A stretch of 64,000 nucleotides of DNA from an uncultured Celeribacter sp. (GTDB lineage: Bacteria; Pseudomonadota; Alphaproteobacteria; Rhodobacterales; Rhodobacteraceae), in assembly GCF_963676475.1 (NCBI RefSeq), contig NZ_OY781106.1, positions 2,108,001 to 2,172,000 on the forward strand. The letters run 5' to 3'. Below, piece by piece: positions 9,374-18,149 of the stretch. Under the pieces are notes generated by a model. The model worked only from the letters and a program-made list of their open reading frames with translations. It ran no database searches and was not told where the DNA came from. Position numbers and translations under genes: made by a program. The first letter of the stretch is position 1, and every line of letters begins with the position of its first letter.

Positions 9374-10885
9374 ATGGAACTGAGCTTTTCCGACTGGCAA
9401 GAAAACGCAACCGCGCTGCAATTTCGCACGCAAGCCTTCATCGACGGGCACTTCGTCGATGCGCTTTCCGGCAAGACCTTTGCCACCATCGACCCGGCCA
9501 CCGGCGCGGAAATCGCGCAGATCGCCGAATGCTACGCCGCCGACATCGACCGCGCCGTCAAGGCCGCGCGGGCGACCTTTGAAGACGGGCGCTGATCGCG
9601 GATGGACCCCGGTGCGCGCAAGGCGGTGATGCTCAAACTCGCGGATCTCATTCGCGAAAACCTTGTCGAGCTGGCGCTTTTGGACAGTCTCGACATGGGC
9701 AAACCGATCACGGATGCCGCGACCGTCGATGTGCCGGGCTCTGCGCATTTCTTCCAATGGTACGCCGAAGCCATCGACAAGCTGTACGACGAGGTGGCCC
9801 CCACCGGCGCGGGCGATCTGGCCCTTGTGACCCGCGTGCCTTTGGGCGTTGTCGGCGCCGTTGTGCCTTGGAACTTCCCGCTCGACATGGCGACGTGGAA
9901 ATCCGCACCTGCGCTGGCGGCGGGCAATTCCGTGGTCCTGAAACCCGCCGAACAATCGCCGCTCTCCGCTTTGCGCCTCGCCGAACTGGCCGAACTGGCC
10001 GAACTGGCCCAAGAGGTCGGCATCCCCGACGGGGTGTTCAACGTCGTGCAGGGCTTTGGCGTGACGGCGGGCAAGGCGCTTGGGCTCCATATGGATGTCG
10101 ATTGCCTGGCCTTCACCGGCTCGACATTTGTGGGCAAGAAATTCATGGAATATTCCGGGCAATCGAACCTGAAACAGGTCTGGCCGGAGACCGGCGGCAA
10201 AAGCCCGAACATCATTTTCGCCGATTGCGAAGACCTTGAGGCCGCCGCCGATATGGCCGCCTTCGGGATTTTCTTCAACGGCGGGCAAGTCTGTTCCGCC
10301 AACAGTCGGCTTTATGTCGAGCGCTCCATTCAGGACAAGTTCCTCGCGCTGATGAAGAGCCGCGCCGAGGCGCTCACCCCCGGCGATCCGCTCGATCCCG
10401 CGACTAAACTCGGCGCCATCGTCGATGAAAAACAAACCGCCGCCATCATGGCCCGGATCGAGGCCGCAACGGCGACCTCCCGGCTGGTCTCCGGTGGCGA
10501 ACGAGTGACGCTTGCGGGCAAGGGCTGCTTTGTCGCGCCGACGATTTTCGGCGATGTGGCCCAAGACGATCCGATCGCGACCGACGAGGTCTTCGGACCT
10601 GTGCTGGCCGTCATCCCCTTCGACAGCGAAGACGAGGTCATCGCCATGGCCAATGACAGCATCTATGGCCTCGCCGCCTCGATCTGGACCGACAATCTGA
10701 GCCGCGCGTTGCGGGTCTTTGAGCGTCTGAACGTCGGCACCGTCTCCGTGAACACGGTCGATGCGCTTTCCGCCCAGACGCCGTTCGGCGGCATGAAACA
10801 ATCGGGCTTCGGGCGCGATCTTTCGCTCCATTCGCTCGACAAATACACGGCGTTGAAAACCACGTGGATCAAGTACAAACTGTAA
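9374..10885 (+). pseudogene. Aldehyde dehydrogenase (PuuC-like), interrupted by an in-frame TGA
   Basis: Translation starts at ATG 9374 (upstream AAGGGGTG) and stops at TGA 9593-9595, where relatives have Trp (FEDGR-stop-SRMDPGARKAVML). The same frame is then open to 10885 and holds a complete NAD-dependent aldehyde dehydrogenase: VVPWNFPLDMATWK, catalytic Glu in ETGGKSP, catalytic Cys in GGQVCSAN, and EVFGPVLAVIPF. The closest visible resemblance is to gamma-glutamyl-gamma-aminobutyraldehyde dehydrogenases of putrescine breakdown. A 9-bp unit, GCCGAACTG, is present three times at 9980-10006, giving LAELAELAELA where relatives have one copy. Restart at ATG 9602 would give a protein missing the first 76 residues. 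Confidence 0.85.
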
Positions 10886-10911
10886 GCCGCAGCATGGACA
10901 AAAGGCGCCCT

Positions 10912-11769
10912 ATGATCCGTTTCACTCTCCGACAGCTTGAATATTTCGTCGCGGTCGGAGAGGCGGGCAGCATCACGGTGGCCGCCGGACGGGTCAATGT
11001 GTCCTCGCCCTCGATCTCGACGGCGATTTCACAGCTTGAAACCGAATTCGGCATGCCGCTTTTCGTGCGCCAACACGCACAGGGGCTGTCCCTGACCCAG
11101 GCCGGGCGCGCGTTGATGGATCAGGCGCGTGCGGTGCTGCGCGAAGCCGACCGCCTCGTCGATCTGGCCGGGGATATTTCCGGTCAGGTGCGCGGCCCGA
11201 TTATGGTCGGTTGCATGCTGGCTTATGATCTGGTGGTGCCGCCCGATCTGAGCTTTATCCCCTTGATCGAAATGCCGCCTTTCGTGCTGATCTCCGCGGA
11301 TCACCCGCTGGCGGACCGGGACGAGATCGAGGTCGAAGAGCTGCGCAGCCTGCCGATGGTCTTGCTCGATCTGCCGCAAAGTGCGGATTATTTCCTGTCG
11401 TTTTTTTTTCAGGACAAGGGCATCAAACCGGAGATTTCCGAACGCTCCCGCGACATCGCCGTGGTGCGCAGTCTGGTGGCCAATGGCTTTGGCTATTCGA
11501 TTGCCAACCTGCGGCCTTTGAACGGGCTGTCGCCGGATGGCAAGGCGCTGAAATTCATTCCGCTGGCGGGCAATTTGCGGCCTTTGAAAATGGGGCTTTT
11601 GATGCCGCCTCATGCCGACACCACCCATGTGGTGCGCAGCTTTGTCGATTTCGCCCAAAGCTGGGTGCGTGACGGATTTTCACCGGGCGGCGTACCACTT
11701 GAGGTCAGCGGCCCTCTGGCAAGCCCAGCAGTGGCAGAAACAGCGAAAACAACTCCGCCTGAGAGCTGA
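10912..11769 (+). CDS. LysR family regulator with internal deletion in the effector domain
   Basis: The start at 10912 is preceded by AAGG at suitable distance. The N-terminal winged helix-turn-helix is normal (FTLRQLEYFVAVGEAGSITVAAGRVNVSSPSISTAISQLE). In the substrate-binding domain GPIMVGCML is joined straight to AYDLVVPPDLSFIPL near base 11220; about 45-50 residues that form the first half of the domain are missing. The frame stays open. A run of nine T (11401-11409) is a possible slippage site. The regulator probably once controlled the amine-catabolic genes upstream. Its 3' end overlaps the convergent LuxR gene by 65 bases. Confidence 0.8.
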   Translation: MIRFTLRQLEYFVAVGEAGSITVAAGRVNVSSPSISTAISQLETEFGMPLFVRQHAQGLSLTQAGRALMDQARAVLREADRLVDLAGDISGQVRGPIMVGCMLAYDLVVPPDLSFIPLIEMPPFVLISADHPLADRDEIEVEELRSLPMVLLDLPQSADYFLSFFFQDKGIKPEISERSRDIAVVRSLVANGFGYSIANLRPLNGLSPDGKALKFIPLAGNLRPLKMGLLMPPHADTTHVVRSFVDFAQSWVRDGFSPGGVPLEVSGPLASPAVAETAKTTPPES

Positions 11770-12505
11770 TACCACAGCGGCTATAGAGTTGTTTTCGAAA
11801 GACTTTCACGGTTTGCGGACTGACAGACAACCGCAATGAGATAGAGGGGGTCGAATGACCTTTCAGGATCAGGAACGCGACATCGGCCTGTCGGGGCGTC
11901 AAAGCGATGCCAAGCGTGGCGGCGTTGCGGCGCAGACGATCCGGCACGCTCTCGCCCCCCTTGCCCGTCAGATCGCCAGACAGCCCTGCCCAATGCCGCC
12001 GCATCAAGGCCAGACAGATCGGCGCAATCCGCGCCACCTCTGCCAGATCGCGGGCGGAAAATTTGCGGTTCGTCGTGGCATCGCGCCCCAGACAGGCCAT
12101 CACGCTCACCCCCGGCGCGGGCGTGATCAGAAAGGCGATCTCATCTGTCAGCGTCGTCGCCGCGTAATAGGTCAGGTAATAATCGCCACGGGTGAAATGA
12201 TCCGGGGCGATGTCCTGAAGCCGGTAAATCCCCTCCGCCACACCGTCGAGATGCAGCTGGTGGAACGGGTCGAGCAGGTAGGCGCCGTTGAGATAGGCGC
12301 TGTCGAGCCGGGCATGCACGCGCAGGTCCCGCGCCGCGCGGTAGACCGGCGTCGGCGGTGCATCCTCGACGTAACTCAAAAGCGTCATATTGTCGAAGGC
12401 CAGCCCCGCGTGCAGCCATTGCGTGAGCGCGGTGGGAAAGCCCTCTTCGCCAAGGGTGGCGATGGCTGCGGCCAGATGCTCTTCGGCGTGAGGGGCGGTG
12501 TTCAT
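11705..12505 (-). CDS. LuxR family transcriptional regulator
   Basis: A 266-residue protein starting MNTAPHAEEHLAAA at ATG 12505. The C-terminal LuxR helix-turn-helix is clear (LTPRQADVAFLILKGHSTPSISLRLSVSPQTVKVFRKQLYSRCGISSQAELF). The N-terminal part is not a response-regulator receiver domain; it resembles a GAF/PAS-like sensory region as in other roseobacter LuxR solos. It appears intact. It is divergent from the aminotransferase gene across a 132-bp gap, so it may have regulated that gene. The effector is unknown. Confidence 0.8.
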   Translation of the reverse strand: MNTAPHAEEHLAAAIATLGEEGFPTALTQWLHAGLAFDNMTLLSYVEDAPPTPVYRAARDLRVHARLDSAYLNGAYLLDPFHQLHLDGVAEGIYRLQDIAPDHFTRGDYYLTYYAATTLTDEIAFLITPAPGVSVMACLGRDATTNRKFSARDLAEVARIAPICLALMRRHWAGLSGDLTGKGGESVPDRLRRNAATLGIALTPRQADVAFLILKGHSTPSISLRLSVSPQTVKVFRKQLYSRCGISSQAELFSLFLPLLGLPEGR

Positions 12506-12532
12506 AAGGTCAGGCTTCCTGCATACCTCCTT

Positions 12533-12548
12533 GGGAGTATATACCCCC
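12533..12548. promoter_or_regulatory. Short palindrome in the LuxR/aminotransferase divergent promoter region
   Basis: GTATATAC (12537-12544) is a perfect palindrome flanked by GGGA and CCCC, between divergent starts at 12505 and 12638. It is a possible operator or simply an AT-rich -10 region; the evidence is weak. Confidence 0.25.
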
Positions 12549-12637
12549 GCTATAGAAAATAAAGGAAAAGGGATATGTATGAAAAGGGGTAGTTCGCTCC
12601 GATTCCGCCTTTCCGGACACAGCCCAAGAGACAGATC

Positions 12638-13743
12638 ATGACCTTTGCCCGTTCCTCCACCACCGCCATCCTCGACCAGGATGCCCACCTCATCCAATCC
12701 TTCGCCGATCTCAACGCGCTCAAGGCCCAAGGCGCCCGCACCGTGATCAGCCGCGCCGAGGGGGCCTATGTCTAAGACAATGACGGGCAAAAGATGATCG
12801 ACGGCATCGCCGGGCTTTGGTGCGTCAACATCGGCCACGGGCGGCGCGAGATGATCGAGGCGATTGCCACTCAATTGCAGACCCTCGACTATTATTCGAC
12901 CTTCTACAACTTCACCCACCCGACGGCCGCGGCCCTGTCGGAAAAGCTTGCACAACTGGCCCCCGGCGATCTGAACGCGGTCTATTTCGGCAATTCCGGT
13001 TCTGTCGCGAATGACAGCGCGATCCGCATCCTGCACCATTACAACATCCGCAAAGGCCGCCCGAACAAGCTCAAGGTGCTGTCCCGTCACGGCGCCTATC
13101 ACGGCTCGACCCACCTCTCGATGGCGATGACCACGCCCGGATATTCAGAGGGCTGGACCGCCGCTTCCGAGTTGGTGCATCACCTGCGCGCGCCGCATTT
13201 CTGGCGCGAGGGCGGCGAGATGACCGAGGCCGAATTCCTCGACGCGCTGGCGGAGGACCTGACCTCCGGCTATCAACCGATGTCGGCCACGATTGTGTCC
13301 GACGAGATTCACGACGTGATCTCCGGCCCCGACGGCATGTTCCTGCATGGTATGACCTATTCGGGTCACCCCGCCGCCGCTGCGCTGACCAATATTGCGA
13401 TCATGGAACGTGAAGGCATCCCAAAGCGCGTCCGCACCACCGGCGCCTATTTCGAGCGCAAACTCCGAGGCCTGTCGGACATCAAGCTTGTGGGCGAAGT
13501 GCGCGGCAGCCATTTCATGATCGGCCTCGAATTCGTCAAGGATCGCGCCACCAAAGAAAGCCATGCCCCCGAGGCCGAGGTTGGCCTCAAGGTTGCCCGC
13601 GCCTGTCAGAAGCGCGGTCTTATCGCCCGGCCTTTGGCAATGTCCTGATCCTCTCGCCAACCCTCATCATGGATGAGGCAATGATCGACGAGATCGAGGG
13701 CATCCTGCGCGAGGCCATCACCGAAGTCGCAGCGGGGCTCTGA
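12638..13743 (+). pseudogene. Class III PLP aminotransferase, three disabling lesions
   Basis: It matches omega-amino acid/putrescine-pyruvate type aminotransferases (DGIAGLWCVNIGHGRREM, GAYHGSTHLSMAMTTPGYSEG). Lesion one is TAA at 12773-12775 in AYV-stop-DNDGQKMIDG. Lesion two is an in-frame deletion near 13260: LAEDLTS runs into GYQPMSATIVSDE, removing about 80 residues including the PLP-contacting DEV motif and most of the region before the catalytic-lysine loop. Lesion three is a one-base loss near 13630 (ARP then FGNVLILSPTLIMDE in another frame), with the true C-terminus ending at TGA 13741-13743. Non-functional. CCTGACCTC-like sequence is expected on both sides of the deletion, which would fit repeat-mediated loss. 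Confidence 0.85.
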
Positions 13744-13769
13744 CCCCGCCGCCCACATCCGAGCACACC

Positions 13770-14915
13770 ATGGACACCCTGACCCTTCTCGACCGTTTGA
13801 TCGCCTTTGACACCACCAGCGCCAAGTCTAACCTGCCGCTGATCGAGTTTGTCGAAGACTATCTGAGCACCCGCGGCTTTCGCGTGACCCGCGTGCCGGA
13901 TGCCAGCGGTCAGAAGGCAGGGCTGTTTGCTGTGTTGGGGCCTCTGGGCGACGGGATCATGGTGTCGGCGCATACCGATGTGGTGCCGGTCCTGGGACAA
14001 AACTGGACCCGCGATCCGTTTCGCCTGACCCGCGAGGGTAACCGGCTATATGGTCGGGGCACGACGGATATGAAGGGCTATCTGGCCGCCATGCTGGCGC
14101 TGGCGGATCGGGCTTCGAAGGCCCCACTGAAAGACCCGCTCAAGCTCGCGATCTCTTATGACGAAGAAATCGGCTGTGTCGGCATTCAACAAATGCTCGA
14201 CGCCCTGCCTCAGGCTCTGGGCACCCCACGCGCTTGTTTCGTGGGTGAACCAACGGAGATGCAAGTCGCCATCGGCCACAAGGGCAAGGCGGCGTTTGAG
14301 GCGGTCTGTCATGGCGAAAGCGGCCATTCGGCGCTGGCGCCCCTGTTCACCAATGCGCTGCATCTGGCCGCCGCGTTCACCGCTGAGCTGCGCGCAATTC
14401 AGGCGTTTTATGCCACCGAAGGCGCCCGCGATCCGGCCTACGGCATCCCCTATTCGACCGTGCATCTCGGCACTTTGACGGGCGGCACTGCGCTCAACAT
14501 CGTGCCGGATCGGGCGGAGATGCGGTTCGAATACCGCCACCTCGCCGCAGATGCCGCAGATGACATTGCCGCCCGGATTTATGCCGCCGCCCGGCGTGTC
14601 ACGGAACGCTTCGCGACAGAGTGCCCCGAGGCGCGCGTCGAGGTGACAGAGGTCAACGCCTACCCCGGCCTCGATGTGCCGGAAGAGGCGGAAATCGTGA
14701 CGTTGGCGAAAACGCTCGCGCAGACGAATGCGGTGACGAAAGTGGCTTTCGGCACCGAAGCCGGGTTCTTTCAGGGGCTTGGCATCCCCACCGTGGTCTG
14801 CGGCCCCGGCTCGATGGAAGGTCAGGGACACAAGCCCGACGAATATGTCACGCTGTCGCAACTGGCCGCCTGTGACGCGATGATGGATCGTATTTTGGAC
14901 AGTCTGAAAGCCTAA
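13770..14915 (+). CDS. argE: Acetylornithine deacetylase (ArgE-type M20 peptidase family)
   Basis: An intact 381-residue M20 metallohydrolase. Metal-binding and catalytic motifs are present: SAHTDVVPV (His and Asp), YGRGTTDMKGYLA (bridging Asp), DEEIGCVG (catalytic Glu and ligand) and the C-terminal GPGSMEGQGHKPDEYV ligand region. It lies 26 bases after the aminotransferase remnant, so it was probably its operon partner and may act on an N-acylated amino acid or amine from the catabolic pathway rather than in arginine synthesis. Its function as ArgE rests on family similarity only. Its 3' end abuts the alpha-glucoside transporter remnants on the other strand. Confidence 0.8.
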   Translation: MDTLTLLDRLIAFDTTSAKSNLPLIEFVEDYLSTRGFRVTRVPDASGQKAGLFAVLGPLGDGIMVSAHTDVVPVLGQNWTRDPFRLTREGNRLYGRGTTDMKGYLAAMLALADRASKAPLKDPLKLAISYDEEIGCVGIQQMLDALPQALGTPRACFVGEPTEMQVAIGHKGKAAFEAVCHGESGHSALAPLFTNALHLAAAFTAELRAIQAFYATEGARDPAYGIPYSTVHLGTLTGGTALNIVPDRAEMRFEYRHLAADAADDIAARIYAAARRVTERFATECPEARVEVTEVNAYPGLDVPEEAEIVTLAKTLAQTNAVTKVAFGTEAGFFQGLGIPTVVCGPGSMEGQGHKPDEYVTLSQLAACDAMMDRILDSLKA

Positions 14916-14928
14916 GGAAACGGGTCGC

Positions 14929-15238
14929 CAGAGCGTGCCGTAGATGTCGAAAAACGCCACGATCCGCTCCACCGGGTAGACGAAGACCTGAAGCGGGATG
15001 AAGCCCGCCAGAACGATGATCCCGAACAACAGGTTCACGCCCTTGGGCCGCCAGAACGACAGGATATAGCCGACGAAAGCGCACAGAAGGACGGAGATCA
15101 CGGTGACGGGCACGGTGATCTTGACCGAATTCCAAAAGCCTTTCGAAATGCCGGAGCATTGCTCCAACCCGCAATCCGTCGACCAGGCCGCCCGCCAGGC
15201 GTCGAACTTCAGGCTCTGCGGCACTTCGAAAAGCCTCA
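14929..15238 (-). pseudogene. Fragment of an alpha-glucoside-type ABC sugar permease (AglG-like)
   Basis: On the minus strand the frame reads SLKFDAWRAAWSTDCGLEQCSGISKGFWNSVKITVP, followed by FVGYILSFWRPKG and GFIPLQVFVYPVERIVAFFDIYGTLW. This is the central part of the second sugar permease of AglEFGK-type transporters. Both ends are missing: upstream it abuts the truncated AglF-like gene, downstream it ends next to the argE stop. About a third of a normal 380-residue permease remains. Confidence 0.75.
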
Positions 15239-15670
15239 ATTCTGCACCGTGTTCTGAATGCCCAGGGCCGGGATCATCAGCCATTGCCACACAAGCCCGG
15301 TGACCACAAAGGACACCGCCTGCGGGTAGAGAAACACTGTACGCAGCGTGTTCTCGAAACGCACCTTGCGGTCCCATGCGGCAGCCAAAAGGAAGCCCAG
15401 GACCAGACAGCCGATCACATAGGTCACGCAGAGAATGCCCATGTTGATCAGCGCTCTGTTCCAACGCCGTGTGTCGAACAGCTTGATGTAATGGGTCAGC
15501 CCCACAAGCGCGTGCGAGGGCATCATCCGCGAGGCGGTGAACGACAGGTAGAACGTGTAGATCGCCGTTCCCACGAAAAGGCCGATGGCGATGACCCGGA
15601 CCGGCGTCAGGGACAAAAAGACGCGCCAGTTTCGAAACCGGGGCGGCCGTTGGAAAGGGGGGTGTGTCAT
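15236..15670 (-). pseudogene. Alpha-glucoside-type ABC sugar permease (AglF-like), C-terminus lost
   Basis: The N-terminal 144 residues of a sugar ABC permease are readable (FLSLTPVRVIAIGLFVGTAIYTFYLSFTASRMMP, FLYPQAVSFVVTGLVWQWLMIPALGIQNTVQN). It ends at an early stop where relatives continue for more than 150 residues with the EAA loop. The following sequence switches to the AglG-like fragment, so one deletion appears to have removed the end of AglF and the start of AglG. Confidence 0.8.
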
Positions 15671-15790
15671 GCGTGCCGTTTCTTTTTTCGGATCACCCTT
15701 TGAGAGTCTGCCGGCGGCATGAGATCACGCCATCGGACCTGTAGTGGGCCTGTAGCGGGCCTGTCAGTTTAGTCTATCCTCAGGACAGTC

Positions 15791-16100
15791 TCAGTAGGAC
15801 GGAGCCTCGTAGAACTCTTCCTGGAAGTCCTCATGATCGTAAGGCGCGGCCCAGAATTCGTTGATCAGATCGACCAACTGGCCCTGCACGATGCAGCTCG
15901 AAACAATCGCCATATCGGCGGCGATCTCATTGGCCTTCATCTTTTCATTCGCCATCTGGGCACAGACATCATAGTCGCTCATGTCGACATCGGTGCGGGC
16001 GGGGAAAGAGCCCTTGATCATGGTGAACTGCTTTTGCACCTCGGGATCGAGCAGCGTCTCGGCCAGCGCATATTGCGCATCCTGTGCACCCACGACCAAA
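15791..16100 (-). pseudogene. C-terminal fragment of a sugar-binding protein (AglE-like)
   Basis: About 100 residues of an extracellular solute-binding protein C-terminus are readable: GAQDAQYALAETLLDPEVQ, VKGSFPAR-like MIKGSFPARTDVD, and a tail ending FQEEFYEAPSY. The N-terminal 300 or so residues are missing, because the sequence upstream changes near 16100 into a LacI-family fragment on the opposite strand. The order AglE-AglF-AglG on the minus strand is the usual transporter order, so this is a collapsed operon. Confidence 0.7.
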
Positions 16101-16104
16101 GACC

Positions 16105-16390
16105 TTCGGCTGTCATCTGCTGGGCGGATGAGGCGGCGATCGGCTTTCAAAGCGCGATCCTGAATGCGGGACTTGCCATCCCGGGCGACCTGTCGCTGAT
16201 CTCCTTCGACGGGTTGACCGCCTCGCGCTATATGCGCCCGCCGATTTGCACCTTTGACCAGAACATGACGGATCTCGGCGCCCGGGCCGCGCAACTTTTG
16301 ATCGACATGATCGACAGTGGCGAACCGCCGAAAGGCGCTTTGATCGAATATCCCGCCAAGCTATTTTTCCGGCGGCAGCATCGCCCCGAT
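16105..16390 (+). pseudogene. C-terminal fragment of a LacI/GalR family regulator
   Basis: The plus strand reads SAVICWADEAAIGFQSAI, LAIPGDLSLISFDGLTASRYMRPP, CTFDQNMTDLGARAAQLLIDMI and LIEYPAKLFFRRQ: the last third of a LacI-family effector domain (SFDG...dimer interface). The DNA-binding domain is absent. In related organisms such a regulator is divergent from the alpha-glucoside transporter, so this is probably the regulator of the neighbouring remnants, truncated by the same deletion. Confidence 0.75.
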
Positions 16391-16422
16391 CTGACCGCGC
16401 AGACCGGAGCCAATATCACCAC

Positions 16423-16877
16423 TCACGCCTTGGCCGAATTCGACCCTCGCGCCAAATGGCGGCATACGCGTTTGGCATGCGCCATCACAGTCAGCGTCGC
16501 CCCGGTCACACCGCTGCGCGGGAACGCACTGGCATCGGCCACGACCACATTCGGCATCTCCCAGATCTGCCCCCAAGCTTTGAGCACGGAATTCGAGGGA
16601 TCGGTGCCCATGATCGCCCCTCCACTTTTATGGATCGCAGCGCCTATACTCATGGATTTATGGAAGAATTTTCTGAACATGACGCGACTGAACGGATCGG
16701 CATCTGCAAAGGCACCTTGGCAGAATTCTCGCAACCCTCGCGGCGATCCGACGAATTCGACATCAAAACGTTCAGTTCCTGCGAGGTCAACTCCTGTGCC
16801 GCCACAGCGCCGGACGAGCCGGACGAGCCGGACGCGCCGGAGCCGATCATAAGTGCAGCGTAATGCGTTCCGCGCAA
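16423..16877 (-). pseudogene. Second GMC-type FAD oxidoreductase, N- and C-terminal ends only
   Basis: The minus strand begins MRGTHYAALMIGSGASGSS...AVAAQELTSQELNVLM, an FAD-binding N-terminus. After a frame change it reads SIGAAIHKSGGAIMGTDPSNSVLKAWGQIWEMPNVVVADASAFP to the C-terminus, the typical end of gluconate dehydrogenase-like GMC enzymes (about 520-580 residues). More than 350 residues between are missing. In the FAD loop a 9-bp unit near CGGACGAGC is repeated around 16809-16840, giving SGASGSSGSSG where relatives have SGASG. Confidence 0.8.
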
Positions 16878-17011
16878 ATCTGACTAGCGCCCAGAACAGC
16901 AAGCGCGTTCTGCTCAACAAATAACCACCAACCTCGCGTTCCATGACGCTCTCCATGACATTCCATGACGTCGTCGCGAGGAGTGGCTCACCGGCCTCTC
17001 ACGCCCCAAAC

Positions 17012-17037
17012 GGAACCCTTTCACGACATCAGGCGTT
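17012..17037 (+). promoter_or_regulatory. EcfG-type promoter for the AI-2E family gene
   Basis: GGAAC at 17012-17016 and CGTT at 17034-17037 with a 17-base spacer match the alphaproteobacterial EcfG consensus seen at the phyR locus below. The start codon of the AI-2E gene is 23 bases downstream of the -10 element. Confidence 0.75.
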
Positions 17038-17060
17038 GGGTTGCGAACAGGGAGTATCGC

Positions 17061-18095
17061 ATGACACACATCACAGGGGGGCGCAGCGCAAGTGATTGGG
17101 CCTTGATCATTCTGGCCTTCATCGCCGTCGTTTCAGCGCTCGATCTGGCCCAGGCGCTGCTCGCGCCTTTTGTCCTGGCTTTCGTCTGTGCGGTGGTGCT
17201 TTCTCCACTGTCGAATTTCTGGAAACGCTTTGGCCTGCCGCCTTCCGTCGGCGCACTTTTGAGCCTCGGAACGGTGCTGAGCCTCTTGGCCATTCTGGCG
17301 TTTATCGCCGAACCCATTGTGGAACGCGCCTATGTGCAAATTCCTGACATCAAACGTGAGTTGAGTGCGACAATCAGCCAGATGCAGGACATGTTCCGGG
17401 GCATCAACGATGTGACGAAAGAAGTGCAGGACACGATTTCCCCCGCTTCCTCCGGTGAAGAAAGGGAAAGCGTCGACTTGCCGTCGCTCGGAGATGCGCT
17501 GTTTGCGGCGCCATCAATGATCGCGCAGATCCTGCTGTTTGCAGCCGCCCTGTTCTTTATCCTCCTGTCGCGGGACGACGTTTACGAAGGTTTGACCAAG
17601 GTGCATCCCGATAGCCCCTCGGGCGCCTGCCTGCGCGGTGCGGACGCCCGTGTATCACGGTATTTCCTCACGATCACGCTGATCAACACCTGTTTCGGGG
17701 TCATCGTGGCCAGCGCGCTTTGGGCCCTTGGTCTTCCGGGGCCAATGCTTTGGGGCATGATCGCCGCTTTGATGAATTTCCTGCTTTACATCGGCCCGGC
17801 CATGGTGGCCGTCTCCCTGGTTGTGGCCGGCGCCATCGCTTTTGAGGGCGCAATGTCTCTGGCGCCCGCCGCCACGTTTGTCATGCTCAACATGATGGAA
17901 GGTCAGTTCATCACGCCAACCCTCGTCGGGCGCCACATGCAGGTCAACCCGCTTCTGGTCTTCCTGTCGCTGTGCTTTTGGCTTTGGCTTTGGGGCCCTG
18001 TCGGCGGGTTCATTGCCATTCCGCTTCTGGTCTGGGGCATTGCCGTTTTCGAAGGCTGGGGACCAGCCCCAAAAGCCAGCCCCCAGAAAACCTGA
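17061..18095 (+). CDS. AI-2E family transporter
   Basis: A 344-residue membrane protein with about eight hydrophobic segments: three near the N-terminus (WALIILAFIAVVSALDLAQALLAPFVLAFVC...), a soluble stretch (residues about 95-150) and a C-terminal group ending FLSLCFWLWLWGPVGGFIAIPLLV, the conserved end of the AI-2E exporter family. The start ATG 17061 follows CAGGGAGT; longer upstream reading frames overlap the promoter and are unlikely. The family includes transporters of autoinducer-2 and, in some members, Na+/H+ antiporters; which applies is unknown. The EcfG-type promoter just upstream and the adjacent stress-response operon suggest stress induction. Confidence 0.85.
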   Translation: MTHITGGRSASDWALIILAFIAVVSALDLAQALLAPFVLAFVCAVVLSPLSNFWKRFGLPPSVGALLSLGTVLSLLAILAFIAEPIVERAYVQIPDIKRELSATISQMQDMFRGINDVTKEVQDTISPASSGEERESVDLPSLGDALFAAPSMIAQILLFAAALFFILLSRDDVYEGLTKVHPDSPSGACLRGADARVSRYFLTITLINTCFGVIVASALWALGLPGPMLWGMIAALMNFLLYIGPAMVAVSLVVAGAIAFEGAMSLAPAATFVMLNMMEGQFITPTLVGRHMQVNPLLVFLSLCFWLWLWGPVGGFIAIPLLVWGIAVFEGWGPAPKASPQKT

Positions 18096-18149
18096 CCCCT
18101 CTAAAACGCGGGGGGAGACACAAGGGAAACAGGAAGGAGAGACGACAGC

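Noticed and set aside
6441..9595. UGA recoded as tryptophan
   Set aside because: Many intact genes in the window end in TGA and use TGG for Trp; the two cases are in an already decayed block.
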